DNA of 64,000 bases, taken from the NCBI GenBank assembly GCA_025360585.1, contig JANYBW010000030.1:55615-119614 (forward strand). The letters run 5' to 3'. Each line of letters begins with the position of its first letter. The stretch's first letter is position 1. The DNA comes from Actinomycetes bacterium (GTDB lineage Bacteria; Actinomycetota; Acidimicrobiia; IMCC26256; PALSA-610). The notes beneath the pieces are model-generated. The model had not been told where the DNA came from, did no database searches, and saw only the letters and a program-made list of their open reading frames with translations. This document shows positions 33,970 through 42,218 of this stretch, piece by piece. The position numbers and the translations under genes are program-made.

Positions 33970-36357
33970 CTACAAGTTCGTGAGTTGGCTGGCGAGGGAA
34001 CCGCTCAGGTTCTTGAGATTGGAAAGTGTCGTCTCGAGAGTCGCGTACGTTCGTTTCAAACGCGCGGCGTAGGCGTTCGCTCGTTGGGTCATGCGATCTA
34101 TTTGATCGCTGATGAGCTTTTTGTTGTCCTTGATTGATGACTCGGTCGTCGTGATGTATCCCGAAATTGAGTCGGTTGCTTGTCCGACCGCACGGCCGAT
34201 TCGGGCCGCGGATCCCGGCGAGTAAGTGATCGTGCCGACCGCTCCTGTCGCGGTGCCCTGAACCTGCACGCTCATACCCGCGAGGAGCCGGTCGGTACTC
34301 GGAGCCGTGAGTACCTGGCCATTGCCAGTCGCGGCAACGCCGTTGATCGTGCCCGCGATGTCAGTACCAGTATGAGTCGCGTACGTGACGCCGTCCCAGG
34401 CCACGTCGAGGTTTGTATGCGAACCGTAGTTCGCGGTGGCGATCTGAATGTTGCCGCCGTTGATCGAGGCCACGACCGAAAGGCTTTGCGCGGCGAGCGA
34501 TGCATTCAGCCCGGTCGCAACGTTGGAGGCAGTGTCGCCTGATTGCACTGTATACGCCGCAATCTTTGTACCAATTCGCACCCGTACCGTTGTGCCGAGT
34601 GTGGGAACTCCGGTGCTCGTTGTCGTTGCTTGCGCGGCTGGCGAAGTTACGTTCACCGCGTACGTGCCAGGTGCGGATTTCGCGGTGGCTGCCACAAAGG
34701 ACATCGAACCGTTCGTTGAGGTCCCGAATTGGCCAAAGACTTTCGCGACGCCGTCGGGATCGTTCGTAAACGCGGTCATGAATTTCGTTTTGTCGAACGT
34801 GAAGTTTCCGGAGCGATCGGTACTGAGACCAAGCTGGCCCGGAGTCGCTGGGTTCGCCCCCGCGACCAAGCTGGTTATGGCCGAGTTCACTGCGGCCTGC
34901 AAACGCTGTGCGGTGTTGTCGCCTACGAGCGGATTGGCTTTTTTAGTTGCCGGATCGTAAAACGTCGCGCGATCAATTTCTTTCTTGGTGGTGTTCGCCG
35001 CGTCTACCAGCGCCTGTACTTTTGCTGCGAGCGCGTCACCGTTGCGCCCAACCGTTACGGTCACGGGGGTTGTACCGTTGGCCTTTTTCAACGTCACGCT
35101 CACACCCGGCAGCACGTTGGTCATCGTGTTTGTGGCGCTCGTGATGTTGTACGCGCCAGCGCCCGAACCAATGGTGATCATTGCATCGGCAGCTTGCGAC
35201 AAGACGGTCAATCCGCCAATCGCGGCTGAATCAAATTCGCTGGCCGCGATATTGGGGTCGCTGCCCGCGCCTGTCGTTGAAGCGCCGATTTGCAGACGGT
35301 ACGCGCTCGTGCCAACTTGAATCGCGGCGGCGGTAACTCCACCTTTTGCCCCGTTAATCGCGTTCACGACCGATTGCAATGATCCGTCACCAGTCGAGAC
35401 ATTCGTCGCGGTCAGTGAACCAACTCGGAGTCCGCCAGAAAGTGCCGTAGTGATCACGCCGCTTCCCGCCGCGAGCGAAATGGTCCCGCCCGCGCCAAGC
35501 GCAGAAGTCGCGCCAAAGATTTGCGTAGCGCCGCCGTCGACGGTGAGCTGCCCGTTGGTTCCGGTGAGCACTGCAGCATCGGTGGTCAGATTGAGCGCCG
35601 CGAGCGCGGTGCCGCCGGTCACTCGGAGCGTCGCCGCCGCGCCTTCCGCGGTGGTTGCAAGGCTGAGTGCACCGTTAGTGTCAATTGTTGCTGCGAACGG
35701 AGCACCAGAATTGTTCGCGGAGGTTTGCACGGCTGCCGCGAGCTGTTGCGCATCGTAGGTGCCGTTGGCCAAGGTGAGGTTGTAAGTGTTGCCGTTGACT
35801 TCGATCTGCAACGCGTTGTTGGAATTGTCAACAACGGTCGAGGGCGCCAACGCACCCGAGCCAGCCTTATGTGCGGCGGCCGAGCTTTGCATCACCACGA
35901 TTGTGTGGGCTCCGAGGCTCACAGTGTCATTGGACGCCAACGATGAGAATCCCAGCTTGGAACCTCCCGAAGCAACCAGAATTGACGCATCGGTGGTGAC
36001 GCGCGATGAAAGGCTCGTGATCGTCGATGCCGAGCGAACCACGCCGGCTTGCGCAAGTGATCCAACCGTAAAACTGAGCGATCCCGTCATGGTGCCGCTA
36101 CCGGCGCTCACTCCGGCAGTGGTGTCGTCGCTCGACGTCGCTGCGAGGGTCTGCCAATCGTTGCTGGTCAGCATCGTTGATGCTGCACTGTTGAGCGTAT
36201 TCAATGTTGATTTGATGGTGGCCCAGCTGGAAAGCGCATCGTCTTGGTGCGCGCCGCGTCGTTGTACCACCGCGATTTTTTGCTGCTCGATGGCCACGAG
36301 CTGCGCGATAATGCTTTGGGTATCGAGGCCTGATGCCAGGCCTGAGATGGAAACCAC
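33970..36357 (-). CDS. fliD: FliD, filament cap protein
   Basis: A 795-aa capping protein, longer than the 450-500 aa of enteric FliD; the extra length is a Thr/Ser/Gly/Ala-rich central region. The N-terminal SGLASGLDTQSIIAQLVAIE motif and C-terminal coiled coil (IDRMTQRANAYAARLKRTYA, LSGSLASQLTNL) are characteristic. A flagellin-IN-like repeat is visible near residue 320. GTG 36357 has GGGAAGG 8 nt upstream. Its promoter overlaps a long hairpin at 36380-36414. Confidence 0.95.
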   Translation of the reverse strand: MVSISGLASGLDTQSIIAQLVAIEQQKIAVVQRRGAHQDDALSSWATIKSTLNTLNSAASTMLTSNDWQTLAATSSDDTTAGVSAGSGTMTGSLSFTVGSLAQAGVVRSASTITSLSSRVTTDASILVASGGSKLGFSSLASNDTVSLGAHTIVVMQSSAAAHKAGSGALAPSTVVDNSNNALQIEVNGNTYNLTLANGTYDAQQLAAAVQTSANNSGAPFAATIDTNGALSLATTAEGAAATLRVTGGTALAALNLTTDAAVLTGTNGQLTVDGGATQIFGATSALGAGGTISLAAGSGVITTALSGGLRVGSLTATNVSTGDGSLQSVVNAINGAKGGVTAAAIQVGTSAYRLQIGASTTGAGSDPNIAASEFDSAAIGGLTVLSQAADAMITIGSGAGAYNITSATNTMTNVLPGVSVTLKKANGTTPVTVTVGRNGDALAAKVQALVDAANTTKKEIDRATFYDPATKKANPLVGDNTAQRLQAAVNSAITSLVAGANPATPGQLGLSTDRSGNFTFDKTKFMTAFTNDPDGVAKVFGQFGTSTNGSMSFVAATAKSAPGTYAVNVTSPAAQATTTSTGVPTLGTTVRVRIGTKIAAYTVQSGDTASNVATGLNASLAAQSLSVVASINGGNIQIATANYGSHTNLDVAWDGVTYATHTGTDIAGTINGVAATGNGQVLTAPSTDRLLAGMSVQVQGTATGAVGTITYSPGSAARIGRAVGQATDSISGYITTTESSIKDNKKLISDQIDRMTQRANAYAARLKRTYATLETTLSNLKNLSGSLASQLTNL

Positions 36358-36379
36358 GCAATCAACCTTCCCAAGACGC

Positions 36380-36414
36380 GATCAGGACGTACGAAAATCT
36401 CGTACGTCCTGATC
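36380..36414 (-). terminator. 15-bp perfect hairpin in the fliC-fliD gap (terminator and/or 5' leader structure)
   Basis: Arms GATCAGGACGTACGA (36380-36394) and TCGTACGTCCTGATC (36400-36414) flank a 5-nt loop. There is no following T run in either direction, so classical intrinsic termination is not assured. The distal arm overlaps the CCGATCA box of the fliD promoter, so the fliD transcript would begin within this structure. Confidence 0.7.
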
Positions 36415-36437
36415 GGCTAATTGGTCGTTCACTTGAT
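36410..36437 (-). promoter_or_regulatory. Putative sigma-28-type promoter of fliD
   Basis: Minus strand ATCAA, 16 nt, CCGATCA. Spacing equals that of the flgB, fliM, fliC and flhA boxes. It would drive fliD-fliS-fliT-like-flmG-like-pseB-pseC, which are linked by short gaps or overlaps. Confidence 0.6.
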
Positions 36438-36548
36438 GAGCCGAATGACTGCTCTATCAATGCTGGCTTGTTGAGCCGAACGGCTGTTCACCCGCGGTGG
36501 CTCGACACTCGCCGCCGAAGCGCAGCGCAGGCAATGCAACAAGCAAAA

Positions 36549-37364
36549 TTACTGGATGAGCTTCAGGACGCTCTGGGGAATCTGGTTCGCTTGGGCGAGC
36601 ATCGCAGTGCCGGCTTGTAGCAGGATTTGGTGTTTGGTGAAGTTCACCATTTCTGATGCCATGTCGGTGTCGCGGATGCGGCTTTCCGAAGCGGAAAGGT
36701 TTTCCGTAGCGACCTGCAAGTTGTTGATGACTGATTCGAACCGGTTCTGGAACGCACCGAGCGATGCACGGGTCGTGGAGACGGTCTGGATCGCAGCATC
36801 GATCGCGGTGATCGCGTCGGAGGCCGAAGCGCCCGAAGCCAGGCCGAGGCCGGAAACGCCGAGCGCGGATGCGTTCAGTGAGGTGCCGAGGCTGACCGTG
36901 ATTTTTTCGCCGGCGTTTGCGCCGATCTGGAACTCTTTGGTGAAGGCACCATCGAGCAACGTGTTGCTACCGAACTTGGTCTGTTGTGAGACCCGGGTGA
37001 TTTCCGAAGCCAACGCATCGACTTCGGATTGGGCGGCACCAGCTGCGGTCGCGTCAGTTGAACCGGTGTTCGCGGCCTGCACTGAAAGGTCACGCATGCG
37101 GTTCAGCATTGAGTGCACTTCGTTGAGCGCACCTTCAGCGGTTTGTACGACACTCACACCGTCTTGGGCGTTACGAGTCGCGACTTTCAAACCACCGACC
37201 TGCGCACGCAGGTTTTGGCTAATGACCAACCCGGCGGCGTCATCGGCGGCACGGTTGATTCGGTAACCCGACGAAAGCTTTTCCAAGCTCTTACCGAGTC
37301 CCACGTTGGTTGCGGAAAGGTTGCGGTAGGCGTTAAACGCCGCAATGTTTTGGTTAATACGCAT
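36549..37364 (-). CDS. fliC: FliC, flagellin
   Basis: A 271-aa flagellin with the usual N-terminus MRINQNIAAFNAYRNL, then LEKLSSGYRINRAADDAAGL, and C-terminus AMLAQANQIPQSVLKLIQ. Short length means D0 and D1 domains with almost no D2/D3. It is the only flagellin in the window. Ser/Thr residues in the central part are candidate sites for pseudaminic acid. ATG 37364 is preceded by GGAGGAG; the frame upstream is not flagellin-like. Confidence 0.97.
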   Translation of the reverse strand: MRINQNIAAFNAYRNLSATNVGLGKSLEKLSSGYRINRAADDAAGLVISQNLRAQVGGLKVATRNAQDGVSVVQTAEGALNEVHSMLNRMRDLSVQAANTGSTDATAAGAAQSEVDALASEITRVSQQTKFGSNTLLDGAFTKEFQIGANAGEKITVSLGTSLNASALGVSGLGLASGASASDAITAIDAAIQTVSTTRASLGAFQNRFESVINNLQVATENLSASESRIRDTDMASEMVNFTKHQILLQAGTAMLAQANQIPQSVLKLIQ

Positions 37365-37428
37365 GAATGCGCGTCTCCTCCATGATGTCGAGTTCGCCCA
37401 TCCTTGGGGAACCCATCTGAGCGACAAT

Positions 37429-37456
37429 CAATCGGATGAGTGACCGTCACTCAGAG
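37429..37456 (-). promoter_or_regulatory. Putative sigma-28-type promoter of fliC with a palindrome in its spacer
   Basis: Minus strand CTCTG, 16 nt, CCGATTG, about 60 nt before fliC. The spacer contains the palindrome TGAGTGAC-C-GTCACTCA (37437-37453), a possible operator for a dimeric regulator. Confidence 0.55.
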
Positions 37457-37492
37457 TGTCGGACCACACGAAGGTCACCTGGAGTGGTATTT

Positions 37493-37512
37493 GAAAACTT
37501 CTCGGAGTTTTC
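37493..37512 (-). terminator. Weak hairpin after the 37528 gene
   Basis: GAAAACT (37493-37499) pairs with AGTTTTC (37506-37512) around a 6-nt loop, 16 nt after the stop at 37528. The stem is short and A/T-rich, and no T run follows. It may separate the upstream gene from fliC. Confidence 0.3.
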
Positions 37513-37527
37513 CTCAGGTTTTCGACT

Positions 37528-37950
37528 TCAGACTTTGATTGACAATGGCCCGAAGTGTTTGTTTGTGAACTGTTCGCCGAAACCCGCCGACACATCGAAT
37601 CGCAGCGAGACGGTTCCGGTATTGAAACGGTGGTTACCTTCAAAAATCAACACGACCCGTTGCCGTTGAGGATCGCAGCTCATCGCGAGATTCCGAACGA
37701 CTTTGCTATGAGTGCTCGACTGTTCAATGATTGCGTCAATCTCACCCACCGACGCGGTATCGCACCAGATCGTTACCGGAATCGACACTGCACGATGGTT
37801 GCCGCGAAGATGGCCAGTCGAGCCTGCCGAGACACCGATCGTGATGCCTTTCGCGTGATGCACGGATTGGCTGGCCGCTGCTCCAGTTCCGGAGACGATT
37901 GCAATCAGTGCCAATCCGGTCGATACCCGCTTCGCCAAATGCCAACGCAC
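37528..37950 (-). CDS. Small secreted protein of unknown function
   Basis: A 140-aa product from GTG 37950. It has a basic start, a hydrophobic run (VSTGLALIAIVSGTGAAA) and a likely signal peptidase site near ASQS. The mature part is beta-rich and soluble with two cysteines (WCDT and MSCD), which may form a disulphide. It ends FGPLSIKV. The frame stays open to a TTG at 38019, which would give a longer n-region. No family recognised. It is not clearly part of the flagellar operon, since fliC has its own promoter. Confidence 0.6.
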   Translation of the reverse strand: MRWHLAKRVSTGLALIAIVSGTGAAASQSVHHAKGITIGVSAGSTGHLRGNHRAVSIPVTIWCDTASVGEIDAIIEQSSTHSKVVRNLAMSCDPQRQRVVLIFEGNHRFNTGTVSLRFDVSAGFGEQFTNKHFGPLSIKV

Positions 37951-38029
37951 GGCACCATCTGTATGACGTTTCCCGGATGATCCCACGACAACTCCAATAC
38001 GTCGGCGACTAATACCCAAACACTATGGG

Positions 38030-38079
38030 TCACGCAGCGTGAGGCGGTGGATACGCATCACGCTGTGGTCAGGGCGTGA
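38030..38079. repeat. Cluster of TCACGC/GCGTGA inverted sites
   Basis: TCACGC-A-GCGTGA occurs at 38030-38042, TCACGC at 38058-38063 and GCGTGA at 38074-38079. The last two can form a 6-bp hairpin with a 10-nt loop. It lies between the stop of the binding-protein gene (38097) and the next gene, so it may be a terminator or an operator. Confidence 0.4.
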
Positions 38080-38096
38080 CCGGATCGAACCGACAC

Positions 38097-39170
38097 CTAC
38101 TCCCACGGTTCGAAGAGACCCTCAAATTCCAGTTTGCCGTTCGCGACCCGGCCGTACAAAAGCCAATCGCCCCGAAACATGCCGTGTTCATAGGGCGCAC
38201 ACGCGATATGAGTGTGCGCACCGCCCGTAGCGCTGGGCATGAATCGAATCGACTCCAGCCCCGTCTTCAAACCCGGTCCGCTCAAGATCGGGGCACGGAA
38301 AAGGCCTTCAGTCAGGACGCGTGCCGTGTCGTATGCGAGCACCGGGATTGCGTTTGGCCACATCGGCGGCGATGCGTTGTGACGCGCCACATAGCGCTCG
38401 TGGAATTGTTGCGCCAGCTTGTTCGATGGATCGAACTGATCAATACCAACCCACCCCTCGAACTTGTCGAAGCCCATCAAGTACCACATGAATGCCGTGC
38501 TCATGATGCGCGGCGGATCCCACGCGAGATCATCCAGTGCGCGCCGCAGCAGGCCCTTCGCGGCCAACATTCCGTAACCCATGTAGACCAACGCGTCGGC
38601 GTTGACTTGGCGCAGATTGTCGAGGTTCGCAGCAAGGTTGTCCGGGCTTTGGCTGACCGATTCCACCGCGGCGATCGAGACCCCCCTGCGGCGACACTCG
38701 GTGCGGAAATAGCGGAAGTACTCCTCACCGTTGGGTGAAATCTCGCTCAGCACAGCAATACGCAGGTGGCCGTGTTTGACGAGCCATGCAACCACGAGCG
38801 CGGCGTCTCCACCACAATCGCCGTTGCCGAGCCGGAAGCAATAGTCGCCTTGCAATCGTTCGGTGCCGGCCCACGAAATCAACGGTATTTGGAGCTCATT
38901 CGCGAGGGGCGCAACCGTAATCGCATTGTCGGAACTGTAGGCACCGGCCACGCCGATACAGCCTTCATCGACAAGACATTTGAAACCATCCGTAGCATTT
39001 TTCGCCGAACCGTTCGGCAAGCCGTTTTCGCCATGCAGCACGAACTCATACGGGCGGTCCAACAGACCCGCCTGCGTTGCCTCATCGAACGCCATGCGGT
39101 GGATCTTGTCGTAGCCGCCACCGGGGCCGTCGAGACATGCACCCAACCAGCCGATCTTGATTGGTTCCAT
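38097..39170 (-). CDS. Periplasmic-binding-fold protein (LivK/UrtA/AmiC type) without signal peptide
   Basis: A 357-aa protein of the type 1 periplasmic binding fold. The start MEPIKIGWLGACLDGPGGGY and tracts such as GVAGAYSSDNAITVAPLANE and VYMGYGMLAAKGLLRRAL match branched-chain amino acid, urea or amide binding proteins. No signal peptide or lipobox is present, so it is probably cytoplasmic and a sensor (as AmiC is) or a diverged form. ATG 39170 has AGGAG about 10 nt upstream. The gene upstream on the same strand, 55 nt away, is likely co-transcribed. No permease or ATPase genes are nearby. Confidence 0.8.
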   Translation of the reverse strand: MEPIKIGWLGACLDGPGGGYDKIHRMAFDEATQAGLLDRPYEFVLHGENGLPNGSAKNATDGFKCLVDEGCIGVAGAYSSDNAITVAPLANELQIPLISWAGTERLQGDYCFRLGNGDCGGDAALVVAWLVKHGHLRIAVLSEISPNGEEYFRYFRTECRRRGVSIAAVESVSQSPDNLAANLDNLRQVNADALVYMGYGMLAAKGLLRRALDDLAWDPPRIMSTAFMWYLMGFDKFEGWVGIDQFDPSNKLAQQFHERYVARHNASPPMWPNAIPVLAYDTARVLTEGLFRAPILSGPGLKTGLESIRFMPSATGGAHTHIACAPYEHGMFRGDWLLYGRVANGKLEFEGLFEPWE

Positions 39171-39225
39171 TTGTAATTACTCCTCGCGATGAAGTCGGTA
39201 ACCGGAAACGCAACGACTGTTGTCG

Positions 39226-40527
39226 TTAATTCCGCAGAGGGCGGCGCTGTTGGAATTCAAAAACTGCGCCGGTGCTGATTTTTGCGAGCGACACTTCGCT
39301 TTGGGGGACGGCCGGGGTTGCCGATTCGTCGATCGAGATTTTGAAGGCACAACGCTCACCCTCGCGTGTCTCGACTGACTCGACCACTGCACGACGATCG
39401 AAGCCTTGCGCTATCGCGAGCACTGCGCGATCGCTGGAACCGGGCATCGAGGCGAGGAACGTGAAATCATCGGCCTCGTTGAAGATTACCGAGTCGCTGC
39501 GCAACGCGAAACGTACTGATTCGCCATCGAGTTCGATCAGCGGCTGCACGTAGGTGCGCGGCCAGAACAGCGGATGGATTTGCAACATGGTCGCCAAGCC
39601 CGAGGCGCCAGTTCCGAAATCGAACGCACGGGTCAATCGTTCGGCCGTGGTTCCACCGAGCCCGACAACGATGTTCGACACCATCTCGATAGCAGCATCA
39701 ACGCCCGCTCGGTCCGCGACCGCTAGGCAAAAACCTCGCAATAAAAGGTGGCTTTGCACCGCGACTTCTTGCAACGCAATCGATAGCGCTCCGTGCGAGA
39801 GGTCTTCGAGCTGAAAGTCCGGGTCGAAAGGGCCGGAGTAATCAGCCCAGCCTCCAGGTTCATCGAACGTATCAGTTGCGTCGATCGCGATATCGGCGAT
39901 CCGCGATTGCTCGACCAACGCAACAAACGGATGCGCAAACACCTCCGGATGCGATTCATCGATCTTCACAGTCCAGTGGCAATGCGGATTGCGATCTGAG
40001 GGCACACGCGGCGGGCGGTGGATCGGGCGAATCTGTGCGCGCGGATTCGTAGCGACTGCGGTGGCGTCGAACGTTGGGTCTTCAATCGTGTGGCACATGC
40101 CCTTCGTGTACTCCTGCCCCATCGGTTCAACGTCCATCAATGCGCCACAGTGCGCGAGGAAAAACTCACCGTTGTCGTGATCGTGCACTGTCAAGCGAAA
40201 GTCCATGAACTGATGCGGCGCACCAACATCGAGCTGAATGTTTTTGAAAATCGTGTCCACACCGTCGCCGATAAACCCCAACGCACGTTGAACTCGGCGC
40301 GAATAGACCGGGCTCGCGGCCATCCACTCATCGATCGCGATCGCTTCCATTTCTTCACGCGGGCGTCCGGTGTGCGCCATCGGCATCCCGACCCGATCTT
40401 GAAGGTGCCCATGCATCAGCCATTCACGGCCGAGCACCGCAAGTTCGGAACGCGACAGCGACGCCAATGAACGATCGGGATCAAACGGAACCGCGAAGCG
40501 TTCCGTCGGTGGATTCGTTGAAGTCAT
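39226..40527 (-). CDS. Unknown 433-aa protein paired with the binding-fold gene
   Basis: No family recognised. A soluble protein without membrane segments. It begins with a helical part (SLASLSRSELAVLGREWLMH, HTGRPREEMEAIAIDEWM) and then a mixed alpha/beta region with several His/Asp/Glu-rich stretches (VHDHDNGEFFLAHCGALMDV, NPHCHWTVKIDESHPEV) that could bind metal. The linked neighbour suggests small-molecule recognition. ATG 40527. Confidence 0.75.
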   Translation of the reverse strand: MTSTNPPTERFAVPFDPDRSLASLSRSELAVLGREWLMHGHLQDRVGMPMAHTGRPREEMEAIAIDEWMAASPVYSRRVQRALGFIGDGVDTIFKNIQLDVGAPHQFMDFRLTVHDHDNGEFFLAHCGALMDVEPMGQEYTKGMCHTIEDPTFDATAVATNPRAQIRPIHRPPRVPSDRNPHCHWTVKIDESHPEVFAHPFVALVEQSRIADIAIDATDTFDEPGGWADYSGPFDPDFQLEDLSHGALSIALQEVAVQSHLLLRGFCLAVADRAGVDAAIEMVSNIVVGLGGTTAERLTRAFDFGTGASGLATMLQIHPLFWPRTYVQPLIELDGESVRFALRSDSVIFNEADDFTFLASMPGSSDRAVLAIAQGFDRRAVVESVETREGERCAFKISIDESATPAVPQSEVSLAKISTGAVFEFQQRRPLRN

Positions 40528-40638
40528 GCCAACTACTTAGTCGACTCAGTTGCCCACAGACAACATGGGCACCCAATTCGGGCAATACTGTCGTGCAAGC
40601 ACAATGGCAACAGCACCAAAGCTGCGAACGATCCGGTG

Positions 40639-40683
40639 TGCACCGGGCTTCATCGCACTGGGCTTCATCGCACCGGACTTCAC
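40639..40683. repeat. 15-bp imperfect tandem repeat, three units
   Basis: Units TGCACCGGGCTTCAT, CGCACTGGGCTTCAT and CGCACCGGACTTCAC follow without gaps. They lead directly into the dehydrogenase remnant. Confidence 0.7.
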
Positions 40684-40746
40684 ATCGGCTTGATTGGTGC
40701 CGGCAACATGGGCATGCCCATCGCACGCCGGCTGCGTGCCATCTAA
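40681..40746 (+). pseudogene. Remnant of a 3-hydroxyisobutyrate dehydrogenase-type Rossmann motif
   Basis: The plus strand reads HIGLIGAGNMGMPIARRLRA, then Ile and a stop. G-x-G-x-M-G-x-P-I-A is the NAD(P)-binding start of the 6-phosphogluconate/3-hydroxyisobutyrate dehydrogenase family. Only about 21 codons survive, with no start or remainder. Confidence 0.55.
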
Positions 40747-40845
40747 GCATCAACGACGCGCGGCCGCTCCGACCCGGTTTGGTTGAGACAAATTTTGCGA
40801 CACGCAATGCGTTGAGACTGTAACAGACAAGGTCAGAATGTATAA

Positions 40846-42072
40846 TTATTTGATAAGTTTTATGATGTTGAACATTGGCAAATACAAGCTGATGACCATG
40901 CCGCCTACTGCTGCGCCCATGACAACGATGAGTAGCGGTTCGATGAGTGATGTGAGCGCGGCAACCGCGGCTTCTACTTCTTGGTCGTAGAAGTCCGCGA
41001 TTTTGTCGAGCATCTCGTCGACCGCGCCAGTCTCTTCGCCGACGGCCATCATTTGCGTGACCATCGCGGGAAATACGGGGTGTTGTTCCAATCGTTGCGC
41101 GAGCGGCTCGCCTTGTTTCACCGCGGTTTGTGCATCGCGCACGGCTGTCGCCACCACGTGATTCCCAGAAGTGTCGGCGACGATGTCGAGCGATTCGAGA
41201 ATCGGGACTCCAGAACGAATGAGTGCAGCCAACGTTCGCGAGAAGCGCGCCAGCGCGGATTTGCGGACCAACGCTCCGAAAATTGGCGCTTTGAGTTTGA
41301 TCGCGTCCCACTGTTTGCGGCCGGCTTCGGATGCGATCCACTTTCTAAACCCAACGACCGCGCCGATTTCGGCACCGAACACGAGATACCAAAACCCGCG
41401 CATGAACGACGAGATATCGATCAGAATCTGCGTAGGCGCCGGGAGCGTGCCCCCCAACTGTTTGTACAGGTCTTTAAACATTGGGATTATGAACAGCAGC
41501 ATCGCCGAGACGATGCCCATCACCAAAACACCAACAACGACGGGGTACGTCATAGCTGAACGCACCTTGCGCCGCAACTCAACTTGCTTTTCGATCGTTT
41601 CCGCGAGTCGTTGGAGTACACCGTCGAGCGCGCCGCCCACCTCGCCGGCTTTGACCATCGAGACGTAAAGGCGGTTAAACGTTTTGGGATGCTTGCCGAG
41701 CGCAACGGAAAGGCTCGAACCCTTTTCAACGTCCATGCGCACTTGCGTGATCACTGCTGCGAGCATCTTGTTTTCGGTTTGGTCACCCAAGATGTAGAGC
41801 GCCCGAAGCAACGACAAGCCAGAGTTGATCATCGTCGCGAACTGCCGCGAAAACACCGCGACGTCTTTGAGTTTCGTCTTGCTACGCGACAAACCAGGAA
41901 TCTTGACGTCTTTGGACAACGTCTCGGACTTTTGCGCGGTGATATCGATCGGCGTGTAGCCCATCGACCGCAGTTTCGCGACGAGGAGCTGCTCGTTGTC
42001 CGCTTCTAGCGAACCCTCAACGAGTTTCCCACTGCGTTCTCGAACCTTGTAGGCGTAAGTAGTAGAGCTCAT
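40846..42072 (-). CDS. pilC: PilC, type IV pilus inner-membrane platform protein
   Basis: A 408-aa GspF/PilC protein with two T2SSF domains and three membrane helices (about 170-190, 220-240, 380-400). Signatures: VFSRQFATMINSGLSLLRAL, MVKAGEVGGALDGVLQRLAE, and the second-domain ARFSRTLAALIRSGVPILES. It holds the pilus base and transmits motor movement. ATG 42072 has GAGAGGTG upstream; the longer frame is a G/C-rich artefact. It lies 147 nt from pilT, with a hairpin and G tract between. Confidence 0.96.
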   Translation of the reverse strand: MSSTTYAYKVRERSGKLVEGSLEADNEQLLVAKLRSMGYTPIDITAQKSETLSKDVKIPGLSRSKTKLKDVAVFSRQFATMINSGLSLLRALYILGDQTENKMLAAVITQVRMDVEKGSSLSVALGKHPKTFNRLYVSMVKAGEVGGALDGVLQRLAETIEKQVELRRKVRSAMTYPVVVGVLVMGIVSAMLLFIIPMFKDLYKQLGGTLPAPTQILIDISSFMRGFWYLVFGAEIGAVVGFRKWIASEAGRKQWDAIKLKAPIFGALVRKSALARFSRTLAALIRSGVPILESLDIVADTSGNHVVATAVRDAQTAVKQGEPLAQRLEQHPVFPAMVTQMMAVGEETGAVDEMLDKIADFYDQEVEAAVAALTSLIEPLLIVVMGAAVGGMVISLYLPMFNIIKLIK

Positions 42073-42133
42073 GTTGCACCTCTCGATGTTTGATCCAAAT
42101 ATCGCCGCGCTCCGTCCATGCCAACCCCGTTCG

Positions 42134-42172
42134 TTGTACGGATAAGCACGGTTTTTGTGCTTATCCGTACAA
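42134..42172 (-). terminator. 16-bp hairpin in the pilT-pilC gap
   Basis: Arms TTGTACGGATAAGCAC (42134-42149) and GTGCTTATCCGTACAA (42157-42172) flank a 7-nt loop GGTTTTT. Pairing is perfect. No T run follows on the minus strand, so it may be a processing or attenuation site rather than a full terminator. Confidence 0.7.
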
Positions 42173-42183
42173 TGGACGATCGC

Positions 42184-42206
42184 GGGGGGGTGGGGGGGGG
42201 AGGGGG
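42184..42206 (+). repeat. G-tract (G7-T-G9-A-G5), possible G-quadruplex or slippage site
   Basis: The plus strand has 21 G in 23 positions, 12 nt beyond the pilT stop. The run lies on the template strand for pilT and pilC, so the mRNA carries poly-C. Such tracts vary in length by slipped-strand replication. Confidence 0.85.
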
Positions 42207-42218
42207 ACGGACTGCTGG

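Larger units (their letters stand above)
40528..40845. other. Intergenic stretch with degenerate sequence
   Basis: 318 nt between the pilC stop and the 39226 gene start. It holds a 15-bp triplicate repeat (40639-40683) and a short dehydrogenase remnant (40681-40746). Nothing else supported was seen. Confidence 0.6.

Noticed and set aside
38064..38100. tRNA-like T-loop sequence (GGTTCGATCC) followed by CACGCCC and a CCA-like end on the minus strand
   Set aside because: The T stem does not pair and no matching acceptor or anticodon arm exists upstream, which is coding sequence. At most a chance match or a remnant.
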